Source: Alentia gelatinosa
Taxonomy: Eukaryota > Annelida > Polychaeta > Phyllodocida > Polynoidae
DNA length: 64,000 nucleotides
Assembly (NCBI GenBank): GCA_950022655.1
Contig: OX465590.1
Coordinates: 42,987,718 to 43,051,717, forward strand
Reading direction: 5' to 3'
Part shown: positions 31,581 to 42,844 of the stretch, in pieces
Numbering within the stretch: the first letter of the stretch is position 1
How the letters are laid out: each line of letters begins with the position of its first letter
The notes under the pieces: generated by a model
Told to the model about the DNA's origin: nothing
The model's input: only the letters and a program-made list of their open reading frames with translations
The model's database searches: none
Translations under genes and position numbers: made by a program

Positions 31581-31893
31581 TAAAGGCCCGTTTCCATTGG
31601 CCGACGAAGATTGCTTAGACGTTTTGAGTTACACAGAAAGTCTGTCGGTGGTGCCACTGACTGTGCGTCTGTATAGGAAAATCACTGAGGGTAGTAGATT
31701 TCACTCAGTGACCAACCTTTCACTCAGTGGTGGGTGGTGCCACATTGCATAATATAAGCAGAAAAAGTCGTCGGGCATTTCACGACATTGTTTGTTTCCA
31801 TTGACCGATATTGGGTCAGCAGTACCAAAAGTCCGTCGGTGGTTCCTGACTGTAGATCGGTGACGGGAAATCGGCCAATGGAAACGGGCCTTA
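31581..31893. mobile_element. MITE with TAAAGGCCCGTTTCCA ends
   Basis: Left AAAGGCCCGTTTCCATTGGC, right GCCAATGGAAACGGGCCTTA. Internal inverted words include GTCGGTGGTGCC and GTCGTCGGGCA. TA lies at both borders. The ends resemble those of the elements at 37063 and 55397. It stops 9 bp before the ATG at 31903. Confidence 0.8.
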
Positions 31894-31902
31894 GGCATCA
31901 CC

Positions 31903-32178
31903 ATGGCGGACGGGATAGAATCCGCTTACAACTTTGACTTCACTACATGGGCTAAGGTGTCAGGCCTCAAACGAAAGACGACAGAAGTCCTTGTCCAAGA
32001 TGACTACGAAGACTATGACGTCCTAATGATCATGATGAAACAGGACATCAAAGAGATTTCAAAGGAACGCTATGAAAGTTTATGGTCAAACATTGAAGTG
32101 GGATCAGCTCTGATGGGAATGGGACTTGAATTTACGTCACCCCTCACATTGACTCATCGTCAGACATTTGTGACATAA
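31903..32178 (+). pseudogene. Partial ORF with SAM-like N-terminal domain
   Basis: 91 codons starting at ATG in a good context (ATCACCATGG). Residues 11-63 (FDFTTWAKVSGLKRKT..., then KQDIKEISKERYESLW) resemble a short SAM-like helical domain that I associate with N-termini of many predicted bivalve proteins: FDFDxW..., GLxRKT, DIxxL. I recall this pattern from the family and have not tested it by search. From about residue 76 the frame runs into the body of the family D element at 32130, so the tail is transposon sequence and the stop is not the natural one. It could be a first exon cut by that insertion, or a relic. The promoter side is occupied by a MITE ending at 31893. Confidence 0.4.
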
Positions 32179-32274
32179 TCTCCCATTGAGGATGTTTTCT
32201 AAATGCTCCATGGACGTTAAGTATGGGTACTCAATGTTAAGTTAAAGGGGGAGAAATACCTGAGGTGAGATAAA
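32130..32274. mobile_element. Family D body fragment (copy 4)
   Basis: TTTACGTCACCCCTCACATT to CTGAGGTGAGATAAA, with GTGACATAATCTCCCATTGA shared by D copies. The hairpin half is absent. Confidence 0.75.
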
Positions 32275-32308
32275 AGTTCAGTGAAAGTTATAATAGCGGA
32301 CTCACTAC

Positions 32309-32416
32309 AAGTTTTTTTTGTTTTTGTTTTTATTTAGAAAGAAGTGTTTATTTCCTTTTTGAAATACAATTCTGTAGCTCACTGTCCCTTTTATAATAAG
32401 ATAAATGTACTTTGAT
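32309..32416 (-). mobile_element. Poly(T)-headed retroposon fragment
   Basis: Begins TTTTTTTTGTTTTTGTTTTT with a reversed AATAAA-like word. About 110 bp before a family J element starts. Identity unknown. Confidence 0.4.
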
Positions 32417-32652
32417 ATTCTGGGGTCTTTGAATAGTCTAGGATCTCACATGAAGGCACTTGTCCGTACCTTTGTACAAGAGTTATCGTTTGATGATATT
32501 TAAGTTTGTTTGTTTAGACAGTATCAGACATCCATAAGGTCGTCAATAAGTGTTGAATAGAGTTGACCCACATCGTCCCTGGCTGTCTATGGCATAAAGA
32601 AAAAGGGTCTTTATGTAGGACCCTCGATTATTCAACAGGGCCCTGGTTCATC
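32417..32652. mobile_element. Family J element, near complete
   Basis: GGGGTCTTTGAATAGTCTAG at the left and GATTATTCAACAGGGCCCTG at the right. The interior ATCGTTTGATGATATTTAAG, ATAAGGTCGTC and GTTGACCCACATCGTCCCTG is uninterrupted. This is the reference for the split copies at 3000 and 14226. Confidence 0.75.
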
Positions 32653-32962
32653 CAAATTGTCCCTGGGTCTCAATCGGAGTGATATGAATGAGGTGACAGC
32701 TGAGTGAATATGATGTAGCATTCAAACGAGTTGCAGAATGACTTCTTTGAACAAAACAAGTTGCTTTCTGTATTTATCTCACCCTTGTACACACTAAAAG
32801 AATGGGCAACAAACAGGATATAGACCATGGAGAACGGACTGCAATACTTGAAGGAGCATGAAGAACGAGATCCCAATGTTAAGCCTATGGACATTTATTC
32901 CAGGGGTGAGATAAAGGATAGGGTGTTCATGTACGAGCCTAGATTATTAAACAGGCCCCAGT
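32653..32962. mobile_element. Family G copy 2 followed by a J right end
   Basis: A degraded left arm, apex GAGGTGACAGCTGAGTGA (about 32691) and right arm lead to a body from TTTATCTCACCCTTG to AGGGGTGAGATAAAG at 32926. Directly after it, TCATGTACGAGCCTAGATTA plus TTAAACAGGCCCC (to 32962) is a J right terminus, so G2 probably lies inside another J copy. Confidence 0.68.
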
Positions 32963-33268
32963 CAGTGACGGGTTGACGATGATGTACAAATTGTAAAAGA
33001 GATGGAGAGATTGATAAAGACACAGTGCAGGCCGACACAGACAACTTCACGAGAAATGAAAGAAGTTTTGTGGCGAATCCTAATTGATGGCGGCCACATG
33101 AAAGACTCGTAAACAAGCCCCGGGGAGGATAAGGGAAGATAAAGATGGCCGGTGATCCTTTACTGTTCTGTCGTAACGCGGTTTGCTTGAGTCTGGAAAC
33201 CATTTCTCCAGTGAGTTTTATATCACAATCAATATAGTTTACCACTTAACCCTTTCCTTGCCGGATCT

Positions 33269-33456
33269 GGGGCCCGTTTAATAATCTAGGATCGTATATA
33301 AAGACCCTTTTCCGTAACTCGTACAATGGTTCTATATCGATTGATGATATTTAAGTTTGTTCACTAAGACAGTATTAGCCGTCCATAAGGTCGTTTATAA
33401 GTGTTGAATAAAGTTGACCCACATCGTCCCTGGGTCTCTATGGCACCCAGAAAAGG

Positions 33457-33506
<50 letters not shown>

Positions 33507-33872
33507 TCCTAGATTTTTTATATTTTTTATACGAGCTTCGCTCGTCTTTATTAATCCTCAATTTGAATGGAGTTTACAGGTGAATAATACAACAGTGAAT
33601 AATCAAATATCCGTATTTAGCTACATGTGAGTTATCCATTGGAGAACAATGTCGACCCTGATTCAAGAAAATGTTATGTTATGACATTTCAAAATCTGCT
33701 AAGAAAATACTAGTATTTCAGTGATAAGCCTCATCATTCCATTGCCTCCCTTCCCTATGTCGTACTTCATGTAGTTGCTAATTTTCTGCCCTCTGTTACA
33801 TGTACCAATCCTTAATATGTATGCTATACTGATGTTAATTTATCTCATATCCTAGATTATGAAACGGGCTCC
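33269..33872. mobile_element. Family J element, long copy
   Basis: GGGGCCCGTTTAATAATCTA at the left and TAGATTATGAAACGGGCTCC at the right. It includes a (TA)n run at 33460-33504 and about 350 bp not found in shorter J copies. Confidence 0.7.
33460..33504. repeat. (TA)n microsatellite
   Basis: Perfect alternating TA of about 45 bp inside the J element. Confidence 0.97.
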
Positions 33873-34264
33873 ATGTGCACATCTTTAAATGCAGCATGCC
33901 TGACACTGGACCACCTCTGTAGTGCAGGCCTATGTTAAAATTGTCGAGAAAATTGTTCAGGTTTTGTCCACCGTATTTAAAGTTGTCCGTTTATGTTTCC
34001 ATGGTGATATCTATAAAGTCATTCATTAATTATCACTATAAAAAATGTTTTATATAATCTCTGAAAATATCATTAAGATACATAACGAATCAGCTGAGAT
34101 AAATCACATTTTAACAAAACCGGAAAATAATGCCTTGAGGCATCATTTGCACTAGCTACGGTAGTGCCTTGAGGCATCATTGGTATGAAAAGGGCTAGCC
34201 TGTAACGATGCCCACGATTGCTAGAATAGTGCCTTTCTATTTATGATCTCATACATATATACAA

Positions 34265-34829
34265 AGACAATAATCGATGGTTTTGTGGACAGGCGGCCGT
34301 AAAACCATCGGGATGTATCTGATCAATAATCCGACGGCGTAATTTTGACGTGCGAAGACAGTTAGCAAGTTTCCGTATTATTATAAACCTAAAAATGGCG
34401 AAATTTTAGCTAGTCACGTGATCACATACCCCGTACGTCACAGTGTGACGTACGGCTACACATATGTAATGGGTAGCAGCGGGCAGTATGTGTGGGTCAT
34501 ACGGTCATAGGTATAATAATACACGAGCACTAGCGAGTGTATTACGACGTTAACCTCGATTGGTTTACAGAGCCGCCTGTGCACAAAATCTTCTTTTGTT
34601 GCATTTGTTATCCATCTTTTTAAATAAATCAAACCCAGTATTTGCCATATCAAAAGGTTTAACAATAGGGACTATTCTTTTGCTCTATGGCAAAAGGGAG
34701 TATTTTTTCCTGTATACCATGGTTTTGAGGCCGTATACCACAGGTTTGAATCCGTATACCACAGTTATGGTGGTTTACTGAGTCCCTATACATCTTCAAT
34801 GAGGGCTATTTATGTGATGGATAATAAAC
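34265..34829. mobile_element. Family E copy 3, hairpin split by a family F copy
   Basis: The left arm of the E hairpin (ATCGATGGTTTTGTGGACAG) stops at about 34303. A 5'-truncated F element (34304-34521, ending GGTATAATAATAC) follows. The E hairpin resumes at ACGAGCACTAGCGAGTGTAT and continues into the E body, which ends GATGGATAATAAA at 34829. Confidence 0.75.
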
Positions 34830-35629
34830 ACATTTGTTTTATCAGGTGTTAATAGTCTTTCGCCACCTCATCTCTATGTATTCACATCTAAAATTACATC
34901 AAATCATCCCGAATGATTTACCTAAAACTTTACTAGCTAATTTCATTAATCCATCTTTTCCTCTTTCTTTTCACTTCACAGGGGGATAAAGTAATGAGAG
35001 TGCCGGGAATGAAATATGGCGGAGGGACCTGTAGTTCACGTTCATCAGAGTAATGCACGATATTTCACTATAGATCTCTCCCACTAATTACAAACATGGT
35101 AGATCTAGCGGGCCGTGTTGATTAAAGTAAAAGCATATAGAGTACAGACTGGACTGGCTCTGTAGTACCGACCCCTTTTAGTATGAGCAGGACTTATTAG
35201 TAAATGTCCACCTTCTCGGCCCGGAGTGGATTTAAGACAGAGACATTGTGAGCGTAGGTTAAAGTCTGACAGCAGCCTGTCCTAACTATGAGAAGTTTTA
35301 ATTAAGTTTCCTCACCCGCTAATGAGGATCTATAAGGCACATAGCTATTGTGCTATGGAGGTGGTCATCCTACCCCCAGACGCCATCTAAAACACCAGGT
35401 GGCGGGACAAATTATCAATGGATTTTATCAGAAATATTTTGTTGGGCTTGCTAGTGAGAAATTTTAGCCTTGTCTCAATATTATTTACAGTTAGTAATAA
35501 CCTATATCAGTGGTTGCCCCCCCCCCGACTACAGTGGCGCTATAATCTTACACATTCCTGGCGGATGATGCAGAACTAGCAAACACTCTGTGCCCTATAG
35601 GATTATCCTGAATTTCCTGAATTATAGAG
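34830..35629. other. No clear feature
   Basis: Unique-looking, with a C10-type run near 35519. No coding or element signature recognised. Confidence 0.3.
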
Positions 35630-35905
35630 GAATCTTTACAATCAGAGCTTATATCCCATTGTGTTTGAATCGCTACCTAATTCACGCTGCTTCAACTTGT
35701 GAAATACTACGCAATTCAAACTCTATGGGGTCGAGCTCTCACTGTAAACTTGAATAGGTTCCTAAATTTATCTAACCCCTCACATTGACTTATTAGCTAA
35801 GGTTTGTGACATAATCCCCCATTGAGTCTTTTTTCTAAATACTCCATGGGCATTGAGTACGAGTTCCCAATGTTAGATCTATGTGGATAAAATACCTCAC
35901 CCTGG
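35630..35905. mobile_element. Hairpin element, family D copy 5
   Basis: Hairpin (CAGAGCTTATATCCCATTG, GTTTGAATCGC and inverses; apex TTCACGCTGCTTCAACTTGTG), then the body ATTTATCTAACCCCTCACAT to AATACCTCACCCTGG. The right end is degraded. Confidence 0.75.
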
Positions 35906-35907
35906 TA

Positions 35908-36200
35908 GAAGACTATACGGAAACTGGCTTACTGTCTTTGTACCTCAAAAATACGTGGTGAAATTATTGATCACATACATCCCGATGCAGTAGGCAGAGG
36001 AATGTATGCGGTCAATAATTTTGATGTACAAAGACAGTCAGCCAGTTTTTGTATTATAATAAACCTAAAAATGGCGACATTTTACCTAGTCATGTGACCA
36101 CATACCCCGTACGTCACAGTGTGACGTACGGGTATAAATATGCCATGGGTAGGAGCGGGTAGTATATGTAGTTCATACAGCCACAGGTATATAATAATAT
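35908..36200. mobile_element. Hairpin element, family F copy 4
   Basis: Hairpin GCTTACTGTCTTTGTACCTC / GATGTACAAAGACAGTC with centre GATGCAGTAGGCAGAGG, then the body ending CACAGGTATATAATAATA. It abuts the D copy on its left. Confidence 0.78.
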
Positions 36201-37062
36201 GTCAAGAGGAACCGCTGAACGATTACTCAATACCAGATGTGACACCCGCTTAAAATGGAGAGGTGATTAAATCTGACATTGGCGACTTCACAGCACGACA
36301 GATTTTCTTTGACATCATCGAAAGACTTTTTCTGCCCTCATCAATCTGTCGTAGGGATGTTCGGAATCCCCCTTACATATCACTTCGACACCCACAAGTG
36401 GAGAATACAAAATCTCCGTTAAAAACTCACCAGGTTGGTAAACAATGGACACCTTGCCACTGCGTAGTGCCACAAGACGACTCAACACGGAGAGAGAAAC
36501 AACGTCCTCCGTCCACTGTCCACCAAATTAAACCGCCATTTTTTACACAAAAAACACAACTAATTGAATGTGGCGCCTTGTTTCAGAAAAAAAGAGAAAT
36601 GGAGCCAGGGGAAGGCAGTGTGGCCTTTGGGTGTGGCTCTTCAGGATGAGACGTCGCTCTCACAGACACGCCTTCCCTGAAGACAGCTTCGTCTGGTGGT
36701 GAATGAGATGTAAAGATCTTTATGAATCTTGTCTGCATGTAACCTCCAGATGTACACCTTCCCAGCACTTGTAAGACCGAGAATCGCTCATTACTATTAA
36801 CCCGCAAGTGAAAGTGCAAGGTTAATTGAGACTTGTGTATGGAGAGTGAGGGATTCTGCGCATTGCGTACTTCCTGAACCGCAGAAATCGTAAACAAACA
36901 GAAGGACTTTCTGAGGGGAATTCTGACGTTTCCTTTCTCTGCAACATAAAGAAGTATGTCGTGTGTCGTCACACGGCCTGGGAAGTCTCAGGGAGGGAAT
37001 CCCACACACACAGCCTCACGGTACAGGGCGATGATTCTCACGCTGCATTCTCAATCACCTTA
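36201..37062. other. Unannotated, two opposed ~130-codon ORFs
   Basis: ORFs at 36263-36649 (plus) and 36583-36972 (minus) overlap at their ends. Neither shows a motif I recognise and nothing indicates translation. The minus ORF (CLFTISAVQEVRNAQNPSLS...) has the more protein-like composition and could be an exon. Confidence 0.25.
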
Positions 37063-37346
37063 AGGCCTGGCGTCCACCTACTACGATAAAAATTTAGACC
37101 TACCCATATGGCACCGATACAAAATGCAAATATCGGAGACATATCGGGAAGGTGCAAAATCGTAGATATATGATTAGACATGCCAATCCACCACGTATTG
37201 TATGGGTTTTTATCGGTGTCTAATCGCAAAAACGTGGTCAACTGCCCCGATATTTGGTGACCTTCCGACGCGATTTTCTTTTTTTTATCGGGAGGTGCAT
37301 CGTAGACCATATCGGAGCCATATCGTAGTCGGTGGACGCAGGACCT
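37063..37346. mobile_element. Harbinger/mariner-type MITE, family P copy 1
   Basis: Left AGGCCTGGCGTCCACCTACT, right AGTCGGTGGACGCAGGACCT, extended by ACGAT/ATCGT to ~26-bp inverted ends. TTAA occurs at both borders, so the duplication could be TA, TTA or TTAA. Copy 2 is at 55397-55680. Confidence 0.8.
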
Positions 37347-37404
37347 TAAAGTCCCTCACACCTCAGAACTGGCGGATGTCTACGAATAATTGCTTTAGGC
37401 ATGC

Positions 37405-37970
37405 CGAGATCGTTGTTTTGAGAACATTGCCATCCTGGTTCTGAGTATCTTGCCATCCTGGTTTTGAACATGTTGCCATCCTTGTTTTCAGTATTCTTTC
37501 ACCCTTGTTTTCAGCATGCTGCCATCTTTGTTTTGAGCAAGCTTCCATCCTTGTTTTGAGCATGCTGCCATTCTTGTTTTGAGCATGCTGCCATCCTTGT
37601 TTTCAGCATGCTGCAATCTTTGTATTCAGCATGTTGCCATTCTTGTTTTCAGCAGGTTGTTATCTTTGTTTTCAGCATGCTGCAATCTTTGTATTCAGCA
37701 TGCTGCCATCTTTGTTTTGAGCAAGCTTCCATCCTTGTTTCCACCATTCTGTCACCCTTGTCTTGAGCATTCTACCATCCTTGTTTTGAGCATGTTGCCA
37801 TCTTCGTTTTGAGCATGCTGCAATCCTTATTTTCAACAGATTACCTTCCTTGTTTTCAGCAGGTTGTCATCCTTGTTTTCCGCATGCTGCAATCTTTGTA
37901 TTCAGCATGCTGCCATTCTTGTCTTGAGCATGCTGCAATCCTTGTTTTCAACATGCTACCATCCTTGTCC
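37405..37970. repeat. 23-bp tandem array
   Basis: About 24 units of GCATGCTGCCATCCTTGTTTTGA with T/C and G/C variants. Three units make the 23-residue repeating ORFs on both strands, which I regard as artefacts. Confidence 0.95.
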
Positions 37971-38239
37971 CACACAGTGACCAGAACCCACCCCTGTTAC
38001 AACATCAGTATCACATTATATCTTATTAGATAGGACTGCTGTCCAAGACCCACATCGCATATAGAAACATCGGGTATCATATCATTATCTCTTATTAGCT
38101 CTGACTGATATCTTAGACCCAAATCACAGATATAGAAATATCGAGTCTGATCTCTTTATGTCTTGTTTGCCTTGACTGACATCCAAGACCCAAATCACAT
38201 ATTAGCACGAGACAAGTTTGAGTTCATTTATGTCACGTA

Positions 38240-38403
38240 TTTTGTTGGCTCCGTAATCTCACGAGTCGAAGATTTTAACCTACCCCGTCTCCACGATTTT
38301 TGAATATTAGAAAGTAGTGATATGAACAACACTTTATGTCACACCTGTGATGTAAACAAATCCCATCTTAAGCCTATGGCGTTTTTTAAATGGTAGGATA
38401 AAT
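38240..38403. mobile_element. Family H fragment (copy 3)
   Basis: GTAATCTCACGAGTCGAAGA, then TTTTAACCTACCCCGTCTCC and ATCTTAAGCCTATGGCG, ending GGTAGGATAAAT. The body is degraded and half the hairpin is missing. Confidence 0.6.
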
Positions 38404-39059
38404 AGAAACATCGGGTATTCACATAAAATATATAGAAACATAACGCAACATGATATTACTCCTATCTGAGGTAGTTACACCATCTGAAAACAGCGCGTGT
38501 TCATATCGCCCGCAATATCTCATTAAAATGATGAATCAATAATCATTTCTAAAAGGTTCATTTATTATCGAGCACGAATGCCTACACCCCCCCCCCCCCC
38601 CTCTCACACACAGAGAGACTTGCCAGACTATTCTCCATCAATTTCCACTTCCGACATAGTTTCTCATGTCCCACAAACCCGGCAGGCGGCAGCACTCAAT
38701 AATTAATTAATTAGATGACAACCTTTCGCATGCAGCCAGTCCCAAGCGTTTTAGGTAATCTAGCAGTAGTGTGTTTTTATAAAAGTCTAGATAATAAAAG
38801 GAGAATACGATCAATTGAGGTATTAGCTTCGTTTGCCGCCTACATTTTATTTGTTCGCACCGTTTAATGGGGGGTCTTAAATTGGGTTCTACTAGTGACT
38901 GACAAACAATATGCGACTCTTCTAGTTGCCGTGACAGCTTCATTTTACAGAGAACTGATACTTAATCACAGCTTCACTAACCATGCGGAATGACACCGTA
39001 TCTTGTCGGGCCGTGCTCGAGTTCTGAGTGTAGCTTATTGTCTGATAACTAGGTCAACT
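38404..39059. other. No clear feature
   Basis: Includes a C14-type run at 38587-38601. No gene recognised. Confidence 0.3.
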
Positions 39060-40350
39060 CGACTTCTGTTTCCTATGGAAAACTATGTCTTGCTTCTCTG
39101 CCGCAGAATAAAAGCTTGTTTCCATTGGCTGACTAACCAGCAATGATCTGCTTTGTGATGGAGAACTGCGTCTTGCTTCTCCACTGTAGAAATAAAGCCT
39201 GTTTCAATTGGCCGATTATTCATCAGCGATTTGTAGCAGCGATGGGAAACTGCGTCTTGCTTCTCCACTGTAGAATTAAAGCCTGTTTCAATTGGCCGAT
39301 TATTCATCAGCGATTTGTAGTAGCGATGGGAAACTGCGTCTTGCTTCTCCACTGTAGAATTAAAGCCTGCTTCAATTGGCCGATTATTCATCAGCGATCT
39401 GTAGTAGCGATGGGAAACTTCGTCTTGCTTCTCCGCTGTAGAATTAAAGCCTGTTTCAATTGGCTGATTATTCAACAGCTATCTGCAATCAAAATGGAAA
39501 ACTGCGTCTTGCTTCTCCGCTGTAGAATTAAAGCCTGTTTCTATTGGCTGATTATTCAACAGCGAGCTGCAATCAAAATGGAAAACTGCGTCTTTCTTCT
39601 CCGCTGTAGAATTAAAGCCTGTTTCTATTGGCTGATTATTCAACAGCGATCTGCAATCAAAATGGAAAACTGCGTCTTGCTTCTCCGCTGTAGAACTAAA
39701 GCCTGTTTCTATTGGCTGATTATTCAACTGCGATCTGCAATCACAATGGAAAACTGTGTCTGGCTTCTCCGCTGAAGATTCAAAGCTTGTTTCTGTTGGC
39801 TGATTATTCAGCAGTGAGCTGCAGTCCTGATTGAAAGCTGCATCTCTCACTTCTACTCTGGAATAAAAGCCTGTTTCCATTGTTTGATTTGTCAGTATTT
39901 GATTTATCTGCAGTCACAATGGGAAACTGTGTCTTGCTTCTCTGCTGTAGAATAAAAGCTTGTTTCCATTGGCTTATTATTAGGTAGCCATCTTCAGTCA
40001 CAATTGACACTGTATCTTGTTTCTCTGCCGTGGAATAAAAGCCTGTTTCTATAGGCTGATTATTCAACGGTGATCTGCAATCACAATGGGAAACTGCATC
40101 TTGCTTCTCCACTGAAGATTCAAAGCTTGTTTCCATTGGCTGACTATTCAGCAGTGATCTTCAGTCCTGATGGAAAACTGCATCTTTCACTTCTGCTCTG
40201 GAATAAAAGCCTGTTTCCATGGTTTGATTTATCAGCAGCGATCTGCAGTTTCGATCGTAAACTATGTCTTGCTTCTCGGCTGTAGCCATCTTCAGTAGCC
40301 ATCTTCAGTCACACTTGGAAACTGCTTCTTTCTCTGCTGTAGAATCAAGC
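39060..40350. repeat. 84-bp tandem array open on both strands
   Basis: About 15 units built on CTTGCTTCTCCGCTGTAGAA, TTAAAGCCTGTTTCAATTGG and CTGATTATTCAACAGCGATC. Because 84 is 28 codons, both strands stay open for 130-210 codons (plus: CVLLLRCRIKACFNWLIIQQ; minus: NNQPIETGFNSTAEKQDAVF). Diverged units contain stops and frameshifts, which argues against coding. Confidence 0.93.
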
Positions 40351-40583
40351 TTGTTTCTATTAGCTGATTATGAACAAATTTAGCCATGAGTTCAGATAGT
40401 TCTCCACCACAGACACTGAGCAAGAGTAAAGTAACCAATAATATACATATATAGTCCTTTACATACAGGTTTCACACCTTTATCTATGCTTAGTGAGTAT
40501 GTTATGATGTCCTCTATTATGTATTCACTGCTATGTAAGATGCCAGGCCTTACCAGGCTTTCAAATCTAGCCTGAACAAAAAA

Positions 40584-40795
40584 AGGTAGCTTAGGTGTGA
40601 CCAATATGATAGCTGAGTGAAATTACTTAATGATCAAAGGAATCGGGTATTGGTCACATCTAAACAACCGAACTGGATCCACTGTGGTGACAATGTTGTT
40701 TTGTGATTCCTGCCTGATGATTGGCTAATGTTTGTGATGTCACAGTACTGAACACCGGTTGGGTATTTTTGATATGCACCAGGAGCGAGATAAGT
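40584..40795. mobile_element. Hairpin element, family L
   Basis: TTAGGTGTGACCAATATGAT and ATCGGGTATTGGTCACATCT are hairpin arms around AGCTGAGTGAAATTACT. The body that follows has GATTGGCTAATGTTTGTGAT and ends CAGGAGCGAGATAAG. A diverged single copy related to family D. Confidence 0.6.
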
Positions 40796-41842
40796 GATAC
40801 AATATCCCTGCTTCCACCTAGTGAGTTCGTCTGAGTGAATTACCCAGAGGTCTTAGAAGTTACGAGAGGATAGGCTCCATAGGGGAAATTAAACATTTGT
40901 GATGTATAGTTATCCTGATATTCAAAGGTGTTTTTCTGGTGGTTACAACTTATTTTTATTCTTGTGTCTGTTGGCCTATGGGGCATGAGGAATCGAGACC
41001 GAAATCGGGCACGTTGTGAAACTCAGAACAATGGCTGTAAGCATAGACACTATTGAGGTATCCCAGAATTCAGTCTGTTTACAAGTTCTGATGTTCGCTG
41101 GTTGCCGACATGGTATGGTGATAGACCCTTGAACCGTAACCCACAATTATCCAGTTTAACCATTTTCAGAAATCTTCATATTGAAATTCTGATGCCAGAT
41201 ATGGAAATTTCGGCACTCAGAACGATGGCTGTAAGCATAGGTTAGTTCTAGTACTTCATAATACAATTCTACTAATCATAATACTAAGTATATAATAAAA
41301 AAAAAATTCCGCTGGGAAGTCGACACAGATCCCGCCAGATCACTGTATGAACACAGTAGAAAGAATTTTACACACTAAGTATATAATACACCTCATATAA
41401 GACTACACTTGACAGGTTTCTATGTACATAAGGTTAGTTCTACTACTTCATATTAAAGAAGATTGAGTCCAATACTGCTTCTTTTACTCATTCTCATTAT
41501 GCCATAACGCAGCGCGAAATGAAGAGATGGGAGTGAGTTGGGAAAATAAAATTGTATTCTTTTTATGGTGATGAAATTTTATGTAGTATGACTATTTTTT
41601 TGTTAATTCAGTTTATAAGGTATTATAGAAATATATAAAACTTTTATAAGTAAGTGTAAGACAATCGTAAAATATGATTGTATATTCAAAATGATGCCCT
41701 ACGAATTATGAAAGGTGTGTAGGAAATTGAGTATGGGTGGGTGGGTGGGATGAAAGTTTGTGTGTGCAATGGGTGACATGCACGGGTGAAGTGAGTGAGT
41801 GCATGGGGCGCAGCCACGACCTGCGTAGTAGTAAAGAAGAAA
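40796..41842. other. No clear feature
   Basis: Two copies of AGAACRATGGCTGTAAGCATAG (41026 and 41220) form a local duplication. Otherwise nothing recognised. Confidence 0.35.
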
Positions 41843-42123
41843 CCAACAAGTTCTGGTCAAAGTCGTCATTCTCCACGAGTTTGATGCGGAGTGATATGAA
41901 CTAGATGACAGCCGAGTGAATATCACATAGCATTCAAGCGAGTTGGAGAATGACTTCTTTGACCAAAACGAGTTGCTTTCTGTATTTATCTCACCCCTGT
42001 ACTAAAAGAATGGACAGCACACAGGATATAGACCATGTAGAACGGACTGCAATACTTGTAAGGGCATGGAGCACCAGTTTCCAATGTTAAGCCTATGGGT
42101 ATTTATTCAAGGGGTGAGATGAA
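41843..42123. mobile_element. Hairpin element, family G copy 3
   Basis: Hairpin arms TTCTGGTCAAAGTCGTCATT / ATGACTTCTTTGACCAAAAC with apex GATGACAGCCGAGTGAATAT, then body TTTATCTCACCCCTG to AGGGGTGAGATGAA. A body end of a fourth copy lies at 42254-42308. Confidence 0.78.
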
Positions 42124-42253
42124 TTTAAAGATATCATGTTCTACAGTCATTTCTTTGAATCTTCCTTTTTTTTTTACATAGTAGGCCTAATTATTATTAT
42201 ATATCAAGAAGGTAGTGATGAATCAAAAAGAAAATAGACACAGAAAGAGCATT

Positions 42254-42308
42254 AAGAATGAGTTTCCATTGTTAAGCCCATGGACATTTATTCCAGGGGT
42301 GAGATAAG
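42254..42308. mobile_element. Family G body-end fragment
   Basis: GAGTTTCCATTGTTAAGCCC, ATGGACATTTATTCC and AGGGGTGAGATAAG match the right end of G bodies. Confidence 0.7.
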
Positions 42309-42844
42309 GTGTATTTCGCACTGCTGCGCTCAATAACCCACCAGTGACCAAAACCACTGATGAACCACTACTCCATCTACCACAGCTTTCTCAGATGGTT
42401 TCCAACCTAATGGTCTCTTGTCAGAATTATCCTGATACAAGACACCTTATGTCCAAGAATTGGTATCAGTTCTATAAGAATATAGAGATCTTGTAACATT
42501 GTATTTATTATTCAGCAAAATCAAATTTAACTCGTTTTCATAGTACATAAGACATAGAAAATTACATATGATTACACCTTACAGGTTTCTAAGTACAAAA
42601 AACACCTCATATATCATTACAATTGACAGGTTTCTAAGTTCAAAAGACACTTCATATATGACTACACTTGGCAGGCTTCTAAGTACATAAGACGCCACAT
42701 ATATCACTACACTTTACTGTCTTCTGAGAAAGCACCAGAAGAAGTGTTGATGATTAGCCCTGTTGGAAGTAAATACTAGTTCCCTGTCAGACTAAGAAAG
42801 ACTCTCATTGGTTCTCACCTACGTCCTACGCATCACTTGATGAC

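Larger units (their letters stand above)
33246..34198. mobile_element. piggyBac-like relic containing a J element
   Basis: Left TTAACCCTTTCCTTGCCGG at 33246. The right end, read in reverse, is CCCTTTTCATACCAATGATG, with CTAG in place of TTAA (34195-34198). Two TGCCTTGAGGCATCAT palindromes near the right end match the subterminal region of the element at 54422. A J element (33269-33872) sits 20 bp inside the left end. Confidence 0.55.

Noticed and set aside
36583..36972. 129-codon minus-strand ORF as a gene
   Set aside because: No recognisable motif, no start context or splice support, and it overlaps an opposed ORF of equal quality.
39143..39775. 210-codon ORF with repeating Cys-rich units
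   Set aside because: Product of an 84-bp tandem repeat. The other strand is equally open and edge units are frameshifted.
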